DNA from: Terriglobia bacterium
Lineage (GTDB): Bacteria; Acidobacteriota; Terriglobia; Acidiferrales; UBA7541
NCBI GenBank assembly: GCA_020073485.1
Contig: JAIQFB010000003.1
Span: 141,387-205,386, forward strand
Length of the DNA stretch: 64,000 nt
Direction: 5' to 3'
The position numbers and the translations under genes are program-made. Positions within the stretch are counted from its first letter, which is position 1. The number at the start of each line of letters is the position of its first letter. Below, in pieces: positions 37,003 to 45,560 of the stretch. The notes under the pieces were generated by a model, which did not search any database, was not told where the DNA came from, and saw only the letters and a program-made list of their open reading frames with translations.

Positions 37003-38214
37003 ATGATTAACCCGATGGATGAATTGCGTCCGCCAACCAGGCTCATGCTGACCCCTGGTCCTTCCTGCGTCAGCCAGCGGGTGTACCGCGCGCTGGCCTC
37101 CCCGCTGGTCGGGCACGTCGATCCGTGGTTCACGGAATTCATGGGTGGCGTGCAGGTGCTGATGCGCCGCGTATTTCAAACCCAGAATCACATTACGTTT
37201 CCGATTTCCGCGTCGGGCACGGCCGGGATCGAAACCGCCGTCGTGAACGTGCTGGAACCGGGCGACGAAGCCATTGTGTGCGTGAACGGCGCCTTCTCCT
37301 CGCGCATGGCCGAAATCGCCGAGCGCACTGGAGCGAAGATTCTTCGCGTGACAGCCCCATTCGGGCGGCCCGTTGATCCCCAGGACGTGCGCAACGCCGG
37401 GCAGGGCCGCAAGATCAAGTTTGTGGGACTGGCGCACGGGGAAACTTCGACCGGCGTTTTGAGTAAGCTCGAACCGTTCCGCCAGGTTGCCGACGAACTC
37501 GGCGCTCTGCTGATCGTCGATAGCGTGGCTACGCTTGCGGGCGTGCCTCTCGACGTGGACCGCCAGCGCATCGATATCTGCTTCAGCGGCTCGCAGAAGG
37601 CCATCAGCGCGCCTCCGGGAATGTCGCCCATCACGGTGAATACGCGCATCGAGGATCTGCTGCGCAACCGGAAAACCAAAGTGCAGAGCTGGTATTTCGA
37701 TCTGACCACGGTGATGAATTACTGGGGCAAGGAACGTACTTATCACCATACGCCCCCGGTTTCCCTTATCTATGCGCTGCACGAAGCCATGCGTATCGTG
37801 CTGGAAGAGGGCCTGGAAGCCAGCTGGGAGCGGCACCGCCAGAATCAAGCGGCGCTAATCGCCGGCCTGGAAGCGATGGGCGTCGAGCTGTTCGTCCGGA
37901 ATCCGGCGGACCGCCTGCCAACGGTCACCTCCGTGGTCATTCCTGCTGGGATCGATGGAGCCAAAGCGCGCTCCAGAATGCTCAATGAGTTCAACATCGA
38001 AATAGCGGGCGGGCTGGGAGATTTCAAAGCGACGATGTGGCGCATCGGGTTAATGGGCTATTCGAGCCAGCGCGCCAATGTGCTACTGTTTTTGGACGTG
38101 CTGGAGCGCGTCCTGCTCGATCAGGGCATGAAGCTTGCGGTGGGAGCGGGAATCGCCGCAGCCGCGGAAAGTTATGCGCACGCCGAGCCGGTGCCAGTGG
38201 GTCACGGAGACTAA
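37003..38214 (+). CDS. Class V PLP aminotransferase (alanine-glyoxylate/serine-pyruvate type)
   Basis: The 403-residue protein has the TPGPS N-terminal block, SGTAGIE (phosphate cup), the DSVATLAG aspartate block and the PLP-binding Lys199 in SGSQKAI. The length fits the alanine-glyoxylate/serine-glyoxylate aminotransferase group. It probably transfers an amino group from alanine or serine to glyoxylate or pyruvate. It is followed 3 nt later by an unknown gene with its own GGAGA site, so the two are likely co-transcribed. Confidence 0.9.
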   Translation: MINPMDELRPPTRLMLTPGPSCVSQRVYRALASPLVGHVDPWFTEFMGGVQVLMRRVFQTQNHITFPISASGTAGIETAVVNVLEPGDEAIVCVNGAFSSRMAEIAERTGAKILRVTAPFGRPVDPQDVRNAGQGRKIKFVGLAHGETSTGVLSKLEPFRQVADELGALLIVDSVATLAGVPLDVDRQRIDICFSGSQKAISAPPGMSPITVNTRIEDLLRNRKTKVQSWYFDLTTVMNYWGKERTYHHTPPVSLIYALHEAMRIVLEEGLEASWERHRQNQAALIAGLEAMGVELFVRNPADRLPTVTSVVIPAGIDGAKARSRMLNEFNIEIAGGLGDFKATMWRIGLMGYSSQRANVLLFLDVLERVLLDQGMKLAVGAGIAAAAESYAHAEPVPVGHGD

Positions 38215-38217
38215 AGA

Positions 38218-38598
38218 ATGAGCACTAGTTCCTCCATGGGAATGTCGAATCTCGGCGCGATGAGCGAATTCGTCGGAGAATTTGACGTCACCTCGCGGCT
38301 GACCGATCACGCCTATCATTGCCGTTTTTCGCACCTTTGGAACGGTGTGGCCACGCGGCACAGCGACACTGTGGACACAAAATTCCTGGTGGATGGCAAC
38401 GGCGCCGTTGTCGGCCTGGCGCACACCGGATTTATCCAGTTCCTGGAAAAATCCGGCCGCGGCCTCAGCGATCGCGAAGCCAGCTACATCGCCGCGCAAT
38501 ACCTGCGCGAGCAGCTCGAGCAGGAAGACGAACGGCCACTGTATGACGTCTCGGCGGCGGACGTGACGCGCATTATTGCCATGCTTGGAATTCAGTGA
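38218..38598 (+). CDS. Unknown protein coupled to the aminotransferase
   Basis: The 126-residue protein has no recognised domain. It starts with a Met/Ser-rich stretch; the body has alternating beta strands (FVGEFDVTSRLTDHAYHCRF) and a C-terminal helical part (LSDREASYIAAQYLREQLEQ). The position directly behind the aminotransferase suggests a role with it, perhaps as a small binding or stability factor. That is inference. The ribosome site GGAGA is within the aminotransferase stop region. Confidence 0.65.
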   Translation: MSTSSSMGMSNLGAMSEFVGEFDVTSRLTDHAYHCRFSHLWNGVATRHSDTVDTKFLVDGNGAVVGLAHTGFIQFLEKSGRGLSDREASYIAAQYLREQLEQEDERPLYDVSAADVTRIIAMLGIQ

Positions 38599-38736
38599 TT
38601 CGGGGCTTTTGATTTGTAATTCGTGACTTGCGACAGGTGGATCCCTTACCACAGTTGAATTGATCCCGCGTTTTCTCGGCTTTTCTCTGTGTACTTTGCG
38701 TTGAAGCCTTCGATTTTTGGCAGCTGGGGGCGAGGC

Positions 38737-38895
38737 CTACGCGTCTGAGAGCGACTCGTCAAATCCGGACGGCGATTCGGTCCGCTCGGCGGCTTCCAGG
38801 ATGGCGCCGCAGTCCAGGCATTCGACGTACTCCGTGTCGGAATCCTTGGCGATGAGTTGCGTACGCAGATGGCGGCAGGGTGTAGGGTCGTTCAC
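38737..38895 (-). CDS. 52-residue zinc-ribbon protein
   Basis: Reading the minus strand from the GTG at 38895 gives VNDPTPCRHLRTQ, a middle acidic stretch, and ECLDCGAILEA, ending in an acidic tail. One CRH and one CLDC cluster could bind a single zinc. GGGGAGA lies 6-7 nt upstream, which supports translation. It stands opposite its neighbours in a 400-nt gap. Likely real, but function unknown. Confidence 0.6.
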   Translation of the reverse strand: MNDPTPCRHLRTQLIAKDSDTEYVECLDCGAILEAAERTESPSGFDESLSDA

Positions 38896-39051
38896 GCAAG
38901 GTCTCCCCGGGAAAGCGGATCATACCACGGGGCGTCATTCCCCGATCCGCAGTTCAGCGCCGAATGAAATCCACCCAAAAGGATCGTCCTGAGTTATAAG
39001 GGATGGTTGTTGATTTCCGCAGGGCAAGGCAAAGGGAGACGCGGCCGAACC

Positions 39052-40116
39052 GTGGCGCAAAAATCAGACGATCGTTTCAGCAACGTCGTGTTCTACGGCG
39101 TGGTGTTGTGCCTCGCCTACTTCGTGTTCCGGATTTTCGAGCCTTTTCTGGTGCCGCTGGGATGGGCGGGCGTTTTCGCGGTGGTTTTCTATTCCCTGAA
39201 CCGGCGATTCGAGCGTAAATGGGGCCGCACGCCGGCGGCATCGGCGACCACGGCCGGCGTGACCCTGATTCTGATCGTGCCCGTGCTCTTGCTGGCCGCG
39301 CTGTTTGTGCGCGAGGGAATTGACGCGACGCACGGCCTGCAGGCGGCTATCGCTTCGGGAGATTTCGGGATATTCAGCCGCGCGTGGGAATGGTTTGCTT
39401 CCCACGTGGAGGCGCTGACCGGACCAATGGATTTGGCGGGACTGGTCCATCAATATGCCAGCCGGTTCGGGGAATCCATGGCCTCGGAGCTGGGCCGGGT
39501 GGTCCGGAACATCGTCGTATTTGTCTTTGAACTGTTTGTCATGCTGTTCGCGCTGTTTTATTTTCTTCTTGACGGGGATGCCATTATCGACCGCTTCCGT
39601 TTTTTTCTTCCTTTCGAGGAAGGGATGAGGGAACGAATGCTGGCCGAGGCGCGCGAATTAATCTTCGCGAGCGTCACCACCAGCCTGGTGATCGCGGCGG
39701 TGCAGGGATTGATCTGCGGCGGAGCGTTTGCCATCGCGGGCCTGGGCTCGCCGGTGTTCTGGGGCGTGGTGATGGCGTTTCTTTCGCTTCTCCCGGTTGT
39801 GGGCGCGTGGCCCGTCTGGATTCCCGCAACGATCTGGCTATTTTCGACCGGGCACGCCGGGCGCGCGGTGATGCTGATCGTCATCTGTGGAGGGATCGGC
39901 TCGACGATCGACAATATCTTGCGTCCCGTGCTGCTCGGCGGGCGCTCCTCGCTGAACGGTTTGCTGGTTTTCATCAGCGTGCTCGGAGGAATCGCCGTGT
40001 TCGGCATTCTGGGAGTTGTCCTCGGACCCATTGTCGTGGCCACCGCCGTCGGCATCCTGGACGTGTATTCCGGGAAGGATAAGACACATAAGGCTGCCGG
40101 GGCCGTGAAGTCCTGA
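39052..40116 (+). CDS. AI-2E family (PerM-like) membrane transporter
   Basis: The 354-residue protein has about eight membrane helices and the family's large loop between helices 2 and 3 with amphipathic helices. Its C-terminal block contains GLGSPVFWGVVMAFLSLLPVVG in pattern and DNILRPVLLGG. Members include proposed exporters of AI-2, Na+ or other small solutes; the substrate here is unknown. The start is GTG at 39052; a TTG at 39007 would add 15 basic residues. Confidence 0.88.
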   Translation: MAQKSDDRFSNVVFYGVVLCLAYFVFRIFEPFLVPLGWAGVFAVVFYSLNRRFERKWGRTPAASATTAGVTLILIVPVLLLAALFVREGIDATHGLQAAIASGDFGIFSRAWEWFASHVEALTGPMDLAGLVHQYASRFGESMASELGRVVRNIVVFVFELFVMLFALFYFLLDGDAIIDRFRFFLPFEEGMRERMLAEARELIFASVTTSLVIAAVQGLICGGAFAIAGLGSPVFWGVVMAFLSLLPVVGAWPVWIPATIWLFSTGHAGRAVMLIVICGGIGSTIDNILRPVLLGGRSSLNGLLVFISVLGGIAVFGILGVVLGPIVVATAVGILDVYSGKDKTHKAAGAVKS

Positions 40117-40209
40117 TGTGCGGAACATGGAAATTCCCCCGGCGCGGAAAATGCGCCGCCCGTCGCGGCTGTGCTAGAGTAGCGCGCCGGGGGACACAAA
40201 GGTTGACTG

Positions 40210-42663
40210 ATGGCCGTTAAACCCATGCACTTGCTTGCTGGATTGCCGCCGGAAAAACTGCGGTGGAACTGCGATCCGGCGAAGATTCCGTTTGAAACCA
40301 CGGCCGAGGCCGAACTGGTCACCGATCTGGTGGGCCAGGAACGCGCTTTCCGCGCGTTGAAAATGGGCGTCGAACTCAGCGCGCCCGGATACAACATTTT
40401 TGTCTGCGGCCTGGCGGGAACCAGCCGCGGCGGTACGATCACGCACGTCATCGACCAGATCCATCCCGCGGCGAAACTTTCGCTGGACCGCTGTTACGTC
40501 AATAATTTCAAGAGTCCGGACCGCCCGCGCCTGCTGGCCCTGCCGCGCGGCCAGGCCAACAATTTCAAGAAGGATATGCAGAGCGGCATCGAATTCCTGC
40601 GCCGCCGCATTCCCCAGGTGTTCGAGGGCGAACCGTTCCAGCGGCAAAAGGGGCGCATCGTGGACCGCTTCACGGTCCGCGAAAAGGAATTGATGGACGA
40701 TTTCACGCGGCGCATCGCGCGTGACCAGTTCGCGCTGGGGCACATGCAGGTGGGCGCGGTGGCGCTCCCCGAGATTTTTCCGGTCCTCGAGGGACAAATG
40801 GTGCCCATCGAGGACATCCCCAAGATGGTGCACGAGGGCAAGCTGGACACGCCCGTGGCCGAGGACATCGAACGCAAGTACGAACAGTTCCGCCAGGAAT
40901 TCACTGTGGTGTACCGGAAAACCCTGACGCTTTCCCGCGAACTGGCCAGTGAGTTGAGTTACCTCGAGCAGGAAGCGGCCTCCGTGCTGGTTGACGGGTT
41001 CATCGAGGAATTGAAGGAAAAATATTCCGGCGATCTGGTCACCGAGTATCTGGAAGAGGTGCGCCACAATATTCTCGACAACCTCGATCCGTTCAAGGAG
41101 CGCGAGGGGGAAGAGGAGCCCGGCGGCCCGCCCCCGGAAATCGGCTCGAAATCGGGCCCGGTGGAACGCGATCCGTTCCGCGTGTACGGCGTGAACGTGC
41201 TGCTGGCGCACAACGACGAAGACGGCTCTCCGGTGATTTTTGAAACCACGCCGACCTACACGAATCTGTTCGGCACCATTCAGCGCAGCTACGATTCGCG
41301 CGGGGGATGGAATTCGGACTTCATGGATTTGCGCGCGGGCTCGACGCTGCGCGCCGACGGCGGCTTCCTGGTGATGTACGCGCTGGACGCGCTGAGCGAG
41401 GCCGGCGTATGGCGCACGCTCAAGCGCATGCTGAATCACAACCGCCTGGAGATTCAGCCGCTGGAAATGTTTTTTCCGTTCGGAACTTCCGTGCTCAAGC
41501 CCGAGCCCATCGATATCGACGTGAAGATCATCCTGATCGGCGACCGGCACATGTACGAAATGCTTTATGAGTACGAGGAAGACTTCCGCAAGATTTTCAA
41601 GGTGCGCGTGGAATTCGACGAGGAAATGGTGATGAGCGACCAGGTCGTGCGGCAGTACGGCGGACGCCTGCGCCAGCTTTCCGAGCAGGAAAAGATCGGC
41701 CCGTTTGACCGCACCGCCGTCGCCAGCATGATGGAGTTCGGAGTGCGCCAGGCCGGGCGCCGCAACAAGGTGACGGCGCGGTTCGCGGAACTTGCGGACC
41801 TGGCGCGCGAAGCCGCCTACATCGCCCGCCAGGAAAGCGCGCCGATTGTGGGCGCCTCCCACGTCCGGCGCGCGCGCGAGGCGCGCGTCGAGCGGCACAA
41901 CCTCACGGAAACCAAAATCCGCGAGATGATCGAAGAGGGCACTCTGTTCATCGACACCGACAGCGCCAAAGTCGGGCAAGTCAACGGCCTGAGCGTTCTG
42001 GAAATCGGCGGCTATGCCTTCGGCAAGCCAGTGCGCATCACGGCTTCGGCGTCGCTCGGCAAGGCCGGCCTGATCAACGTGGAGCGCGAAGCCAATTTAA
42101 GCGGACGCTTCCACGACAAGGGCATGCAGATCATCGCCGGATATTTGCGGTCGAAATTTGCTCAGAATAAGCCGCTCTCGCTGGCGGCCAGCATCTGTTT
42201 CGAGCAGTCCTACAGTGGAGTCGATGGAGACAGCGCCAGCTCCACGGAAATTTATGCGCTGCTTTCGGCTCTTTCGGGATTGCCGATCCGCCAGGACATC
42301 GCCGTGACCGGCTCGGTCAGCCAGCAGGGCGACATCCAGCCGATTGGCGGCGTGAACCAGAAGATCGAAGGATTCTTCGACGTCTGCCGCGTGAAATCGG
42401 GATTGACGGGCCGTCAGGGCGTGATGATCCCCTCGGAAAATGTCGAGGACCTGATGCTTCGGGACGACGTGATCGACGCGGTTGCCGCCGGAAAGTTTCA
42501 CATCTTGCCCATCACCACCGTCGAAGAGGGAATTGAAGTGTTAACGGGCGTGAGAGCCGGGAGGCGCGATTCCGACGGGGTCTTCGAGCCCGACACGGTC
42601 TTCGCGCTGGTCGACCGGCGCCTGCATGAGATGGCCAATATCCTCAAGAGCTTTGAATCGTAA
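40210..42663 (+). CDS. LonB-like AAA protease with degenerate ATPase motifs
   Basis: The 817-residue protein has the AAA_32 layout of Lon-related proteases: N-terminal binding region, nucleotide domain, and C-terminal S16 protease domain (about 600-790). The protease pair is visible: Ser in VDGDSASS and Lys in GGVNQKIEGF. The Walker A place reads CGLAGTSRGGT instead of GxxGTGRT/S, and the Walker B place reads LVMYALD instead of a strand ending in Asp, so ATP hydrolysis may be weak or lost. It would degrade damaged or regulatory proteins in the cytosol. Confidence 0.9.
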   Translation: MAVKPMHLLAGLPPEKLRWNCDPAKIPFETTAEAELVTDLVGQERAFRALKMGVELSAPGYNIFVCGLAGTSRGGTITHVIDQIHPAAKLSLDRCYVNNFKSPDRPRLLALPRGQANNFKKDMQSGIEFLRRRIPQVFEGEPFQRQKGRIVDRFTVREKELMDDFTRRIARDQFALGHMQVGAVALPEIFPVLEGQMVPIEDIPKMVHEGKLDTPVAEDIERKYEQFRQEFTVVYRKTLTLSRELASELSYLEQEAASVLVDGFIEELKEKYSGDLVTEYLEEVRHNILDNLDPFKEREGEEEPGGPPPEIGSKSGPVERDPFRVYGVNVLLAHNDEDGSPVIFETTPTYTNLFGTIQRSYDSRGGWNSDFMDLRAGSTLRADGGFLVMYALDALSEAGVWRTLKRMLNHNRLEIQPLEMFFPFGTSVLKPEPIDIDVKIILIGDRHMYEMLYEYEEDFRKIFKVRVEFDEEMVMSDQVVRQYGGRLRQLSEQEKIGPFDRTAVASMMEFGVRQAGRRNKVTARFAELADLAREAAYIARQESAPIVGASHVRRAREARVERHNLTETKIREMIEEGTLFIDTDSAKVGQVNGLSVLEIGGYAFGKPVRITASASLGKAGLINVEREANLSGRFHDKGMQIIAGYLRSKFAQNKPLSLAASICFEQSYSGVDGDSASSTEIYALLSALSGLPIRQDIAVTGSVSQQGDIQPIGGVNQKIEGFFDVCRVKSGLTGRQGVMIPSENVEDLMLRDDVIDAVAAGKFHILPITTVEEGIEVLTGVRAGRRDSDGVFEPDTVFALVDRRLHEMANILKSFES

Positions 42664-42717
42664 ACACGAATTTCTCAATTTGTATTTCTTCGCAAGGATA
42701 AAAATCGCAAAGATATT

Positions 42718-42814
42718 GTCGTTCCGAACCCGCACCTGCGGGTGAGGAATCCCTCTTTCTTTTGACCTTAAAAATCAGAGGGATTCCTCGGCGAGAAGCG
42801 CGCCTCGGAATGAC
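42718..42814. repeat. Dispersed repeat, family A, copy 2
   Basis: A near-palindromic element: outer gtcgttccgaacc and cctcggaatgac, and inner GAGGAATCCCTCT (42744-42756), the perfect partner of AGAGGGATTCCTC (42777-42789). It sits between two convergent genes. Confidence 0.85.
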
Positions 42815-42855
42815 GGTGTTTTAATTTTTTCCGCAGTTTGTGAAGTTGTTCTGCT

Positions 42856-43710
42856 TTACTGCGCGCGCGCCGTGCCGACGTCTTTCGGCGTCGAAAGGTA
42901 GCCGTTGACCTTGTCCTTGGTCACGTCGAAGACCACGATTTCGTAGGGCTTCGGCACGTTGTGAATGTAGAACTGGATCGGCTCGTCCGCCGTCTTGTCT
43001 TTTTTCTCGATGGTCTTGTCGTCAGCGATGACCATCAGCGTGTATTTGTATTTCTTCGGATCGGTTTTCGTGAGCGTCACCTGAATGGGGCCGACGTGCG
43101 TCGGGGTCTTGGACTTGGTCAAGTGCAGTTCAAAGATATTTCGCTCACCGGAGCGCTTCAGCTGGTCCAGTTCCTCCTGGTTGCGCGCGATCAAACCGCT
43201 CTGCACGCCCAGGTCGCCGACCGTGCTGGTCAGCTTGGCTTTGGTGGCTTCCAGGTCCTGCTTGGTCGCGCTGATGTCGCCCTTCGCGCCCGTAAGATCG
43301 GTGCTCACCTGTCCGATCTTGGTATCCGTGTCCTGTTTCACCTGTCCGATCTGCGCGGTCAGTTTTGCGTCGGATTCTTTTTGCGTCTCACGGATGTTTT
43401 GGGCCAGGGTGCGCGCCTGCGCCAGTTCGGCCTGTGTGAATCCGAGCTTTTGCGTGGTCACTTCCAGCTGGCCCTTCAAATCGGCCACGCGTGAATTCAC
43501 TTGATCGAGTTGCACGGCCAGGACCGCCTGCTTGGAATTGGCTTGCGCCAATTCATTTTCGAGCGCGGTTCGCGCGGCGTTGCCGGCATAGAGTAGGTAC
43601 CCGATGAGAGCGAAAGCCGCGACAAACACCACTATGATCCATCGCGGAGTGCTGGCGGCTTCGTACTCGAAAGATTCTTTCGGTTCGGGAACATTCGGGG
43701 AAATACTCAT
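42856..43710 (-). CDS. Membrane-anchored coiled-coil protein of unknown function
   Basis: The 284-residue protein has one transmembrane helix (about 25-43), a long coiled coil (about 48-190, rich in Gln, Lys, Ala, with TKIGQVSTDLTGAKG-like heptads) and a C-terminal beta-rich domain (about 195-284). The last domain resembles a small binding domain with TLMVIADDKTIEKKDKTAD in pattern. It probably extends into the periplasm. It is not recognised as a named family. Confidence 0.65.
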   Translation of the reverse strand: MSISPNVPEPKESFEYEAASTPRWIIVVFVAAFALIGYLLYAGNAARTALENELAQANSKQAVLAVQLDQVNSRVADLKGQLEVTTQKLGFTQAELAQARTLAQNIRETQKESDAKLTAQIGQVKQDTDTKIGQVSTDLTGAKGDISATKQDLEATKAKLTSTVGDLGVQSGLIARNQEELDQLKRSGERNIFELHLTKSKTPTHVGPIQVTLTKTDPKKYKYTLMVIADDKTIEKKDKTADEPIQFYIHNVPKPYEIVVFDVTKDKVNGYLSTPKDVGTARAQ

Positions 43711-43788
43711 GATCGCTCCTCGGTGGCCAGGGCTGCTGCGGCTGCACCGTTCGTTGTGTTTGATTATCGCCGAGCCGCCCGGAGTTGT

Positions 43789-44190
43789 CTACGATTTGTG
43801 GGCGCGAACACTCCTGGGCCAGCGCGCTTCCACCGTCGTGGTCAGCCCGCCGCGCGGGGTGAACTCGCCCCGGACGACGCACCAGGCCGGGTGAATGGCG
43901 TCCACGATATCGCGGAGCATGCGATTGACGGCGTTTTCATAAAAAATGCCGAGATCGCGGTAGGCCAGCAGGTACATCTTCAGGGCCTTGAGCTCGATAC
44001 AGGCCTTTTTCGGCTCATATTCGATGATGATTGTGCCGTAATCGGGCAATCCGGTTTTGGGACAGACCGAAGTGTATTCGGGGAAGCGCGTCACGATCCG
44101 GTAGCCGGGAAACTGATTGGGCCAGGTATCCAGGCGTGGCAGTTTCGTTTTGATTCCCGCGCGCGCATGCTCGTTTGTATAGTCCGCCAT
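43789..44190 (-). CDS. queF: NADPH-dependent 7-cyano-7-deazaguanine reductase
   Basis: QueF reduces the nitrile of preQ0 to the aminomethyl of preQ1 in queuosine synthesis. The 133-residue protein is the short, unimodular type and shows the catalytic Cys43 and Asp50 in SVCPKTGLPDYG and the QueF motif ELKALKMYL. No other queuosine gene lies in the window. Confidence 0.95.
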   Translation of the reverse strand: MADYTNEHARAGIKTKLPRLDTWPNQFPGYRIVTRFPEYTSVCPKTGLPDYGTIIIEYEPKKACIELKALKMYLLAYRDLGIFYENAVNRMLRDIVDAIHPAWCVVRGEFTPRGGLTTTVEARWPRSVRAHKS

Positions 44191-44243
44191 CCAGCACCTC
44201 GGTTTGTTTCTCTTTTGGGCTCCACGTCCAGATCCAATCGGGA

Positions 44244-44363
44244 CGTTCAGCGCAAAAGTAGAGCCCAGACTATTTACTGATGGGCTCTCCTTCCCGCGTC
44301 AGAACAAGCAAGTAGAGCCCAGACTTTCTCGCGCTGGGCTCCAAGTAGAGCCCAGACCCAATA
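44244..44363 (+). repeat. Family C dispersed repeat cluster (three or more units)
   Basis: The stretch has gttcagcgcaaaagtagagc near 44244, aagtagagcccagac near 44310-44325 and gggctccaagtagagccc at 44336-44353. The last has an exact reverse-complement match at 7163-7180. It fills most of the gap between queF and the CxxC-rich gene. Confidence 0.85.
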
Positions 44364-44458
44364 TTGTACACAGCATATCAAACGCGAGTAGATGGAACTT
44401 GCCTTGCCAATGAGGCTTCGCGTATCCTTTCTTCAGAATTAACTAGGGGTTAACGAGT

Positions 44459-44839
44459 TTGATATGTCCCGCGTGCCATAGCGACAGTCCACGCCGCTCC
44501 CGAAGGCGCAGCGTTGTCGATTATCTGGTGGGGGTAACGCTGTTGCGGCCCTGGCGGTGCCGAGGCTGCGATCTGCGGTTTTATGCCTGGGCGGCGCCCA
44601 TACGCTACGTTTTTTACGTGCATTGCGGGATGTGCGGCAACATGGATCTGCAGCGCATTTCCAGCGAGCATGGGTCGGGCACCATGGCCTGGCTCTTCCG
44701 CCTGCTCCGTTTTCCCACCTATCGCTGCGCTCCGTGCCGAAATCGTTTTTTTTCCGTTCGCATCTTCCACCGCATCGTGCCGCGGCAGCATCCGATCGAC
44801 CAGAGATCGGAATCGCATCATCCTGTGACTCATACCTGA
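44459..44839 (+). CDS. Small CxxC-rich (zinc-ribbon) protein
   Basis: The 126-residue protein carries four CxxC pairs: CPAC (near 3), CRGC (near 34), CGMC (near 56) and CAPC (near 90). These suggest two zinc ribbons. The rest is basic and aromatic, and its C-terminus is His/Ser-rich. The start is TTG at 44459 with only a weak ribosome site. Neither a nucleic-acid nor a metal-handling role can be assigned. Confidence 0.55.
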   Translation: MICPACHSDSPRRSRRRSVVDYLVGVTLLRPWRCRGCDLRFYAWAAPIRYVFYVHCGMCGNMDLQRISSEHGSGTMAWLFRLLRFPTYRCAPCRNRFFSVRIFHRIVPRQHPIDQRSESHHPVTHT

Positions 44840-44875
44840 GTTTGCTGCCGCGGAACAAGCGGGATTCAAATCAAG

Positions 44876-44903
44876 TTGACTTTTTTTGGCCTCGCCGTAG
44901 GAT
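44876..44903 (+). promoter_or_regulatory. Promoter of the fluoride operon
   Basis: TTGACT (44876-44881) and TAGGAT (44898-44903) with a 16-nt spacer place transcription start at about 44910, exactly at the 5' edge of the riboswitch. Confidence 0.65.
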
Positions 44904-44908
44904 GAGAA

Positions 44909-45000
44909 AGGCGATGGAGTTCGCCTCACAACCGCTGTCCTTAAATGGGGCAGGCTCCAAGCGGAGCCCACACCCGGTAGTCCGGACAGATGATGACTCC
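44909..45000 (+). promoter_or_regulatory. Fluoride riboswitch (crcB motif)
   Basis: P1 is AGGCG (44909-44913) with CGCCT (44922-44926), enclosing ATGGAGTT. P2 is CTGTCC (44935-44940) with GGACAG (44984-44989). The pseudoknot pairs GGAGTT (44916-44921) with GACTCC (44995-45000). The conserved GATGGAGTTCGCC, CAACCG and GATGACTCC blocks match the crcB RNA. The gene downstream is crcB, as expected. The P2 loop (44941-44983) is long and carries a family C repeat. Confidence 0.88.
44953..44977 (+). repeat. Family C repeat inside the riboswitch P2 loop
   Basis: GGCTCC (44953-44958), AAGC, GGAGCC (44963-44968) and then cacacccgg match the family C core. It forms its own hairpin, so it may extend P2 without breaking the aptamer. 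Confidence 0.7.
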
Positions 45001-45024
45001 TGACAAGGACCTTGTCGCGGAGTC
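44995..45024 (+). promoter_or_regulatory. Expression-platform hairpin competing with the riboswitch
   Basis: GACTCC (44995-45000) can pair with GGAGTC (45019-45024) around an inner GACAA/TTGTC stem. The same GACTCC is needed for the aptamer pseudoknot, so the two structures exclude each other. No T-run follows, so the mechanism (termination, Rho or other) is open. Confidence 0.65.
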
Positions 45025-45182
45025 ATGCATCCGGCAACGATCCTTGAAGAAATGAGTCACCGAAGAGTTTGCCAGCACCGGGCGAAATTTGCGTCCTTGT
45101 GATGATTTTTATTTGCGGTTCAGAATCGGTTCCCAAAGACTCGCAACCGGAAGACAAGAATTAAAGATAGCGAGAACTCGAG

Positions 45183-45560
45183 ATGAATAAATACTGGGTA
45201 GTCGGCTTGGGGGGATTCATCGGCGCCATCGCGCGATTCTGGCTGGGCGGCTATATTAGCAACCGGATGGGGACTCGCTTCCCATACGGGACGTTTGTGA
45301 TTAACATTTCCGGGTCATTCCTGATCGGACTGGTGGTCACTCTACTGGCGGAGAGAACCCACTGGAACGCGAACTGGCGTTATCTGATCCCCATCGGATT
45401 CATTGGCGCCTACACGACATTTTCGACATTCGAGTTGGAGACATTCCAGTCGTTCCGGGATGGTGAGCTTTTGTTCGCATTCCTGAATGTAATTCTAAGC
45501 GTTACGATCGGGTTCATCGCGGTCTGGTTGGGCGTGGTCACGGGGCGCAGCATCGGATGA
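45183..45560 (+). CDS. crcB: Fluoride channel
   Basis: FluC/CrcB forms a dual-topology dimer that exports fluoride. The 125-residue protein has four membrane helices, the GGFIGAIARFW start, the NISGSFLIG motif and the GAYTTFSTFE signature that lines the pore. It is controlled by the fluoride riboswitch 180 nt upstream. The length matches the family, and a single copy is enough because the subunit inserts in both orientations. Confidence 0.97.
   Translation: MNKYWVVGLGGFIGAIARFWLGGYISNRMGTRFPYGTFVINISGSFLIGLVVTLLAERTHWNANWRYLIPIGFIGAYTTFSTFELETFQSFRDGELLFAFLNVILSVTIGFIAVWLGVVTGRSIG

Noticed and set aside
40174..41979. Minus-strand frame of 601 codons
   Set aside because: His/Arg-rich shadow of the LonB-like protease.
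44206..44363. CRISPR-like array
   Set aside because: Repeat units are irregular, palindromic and unevenly spaced, with no cas gene in the window.
44995..45024. Classical intrinsic terminator of the fluoride switch
   Set aside because: The stem is good but no T-run follows, so it is listed as an expression-platform hairpin only.
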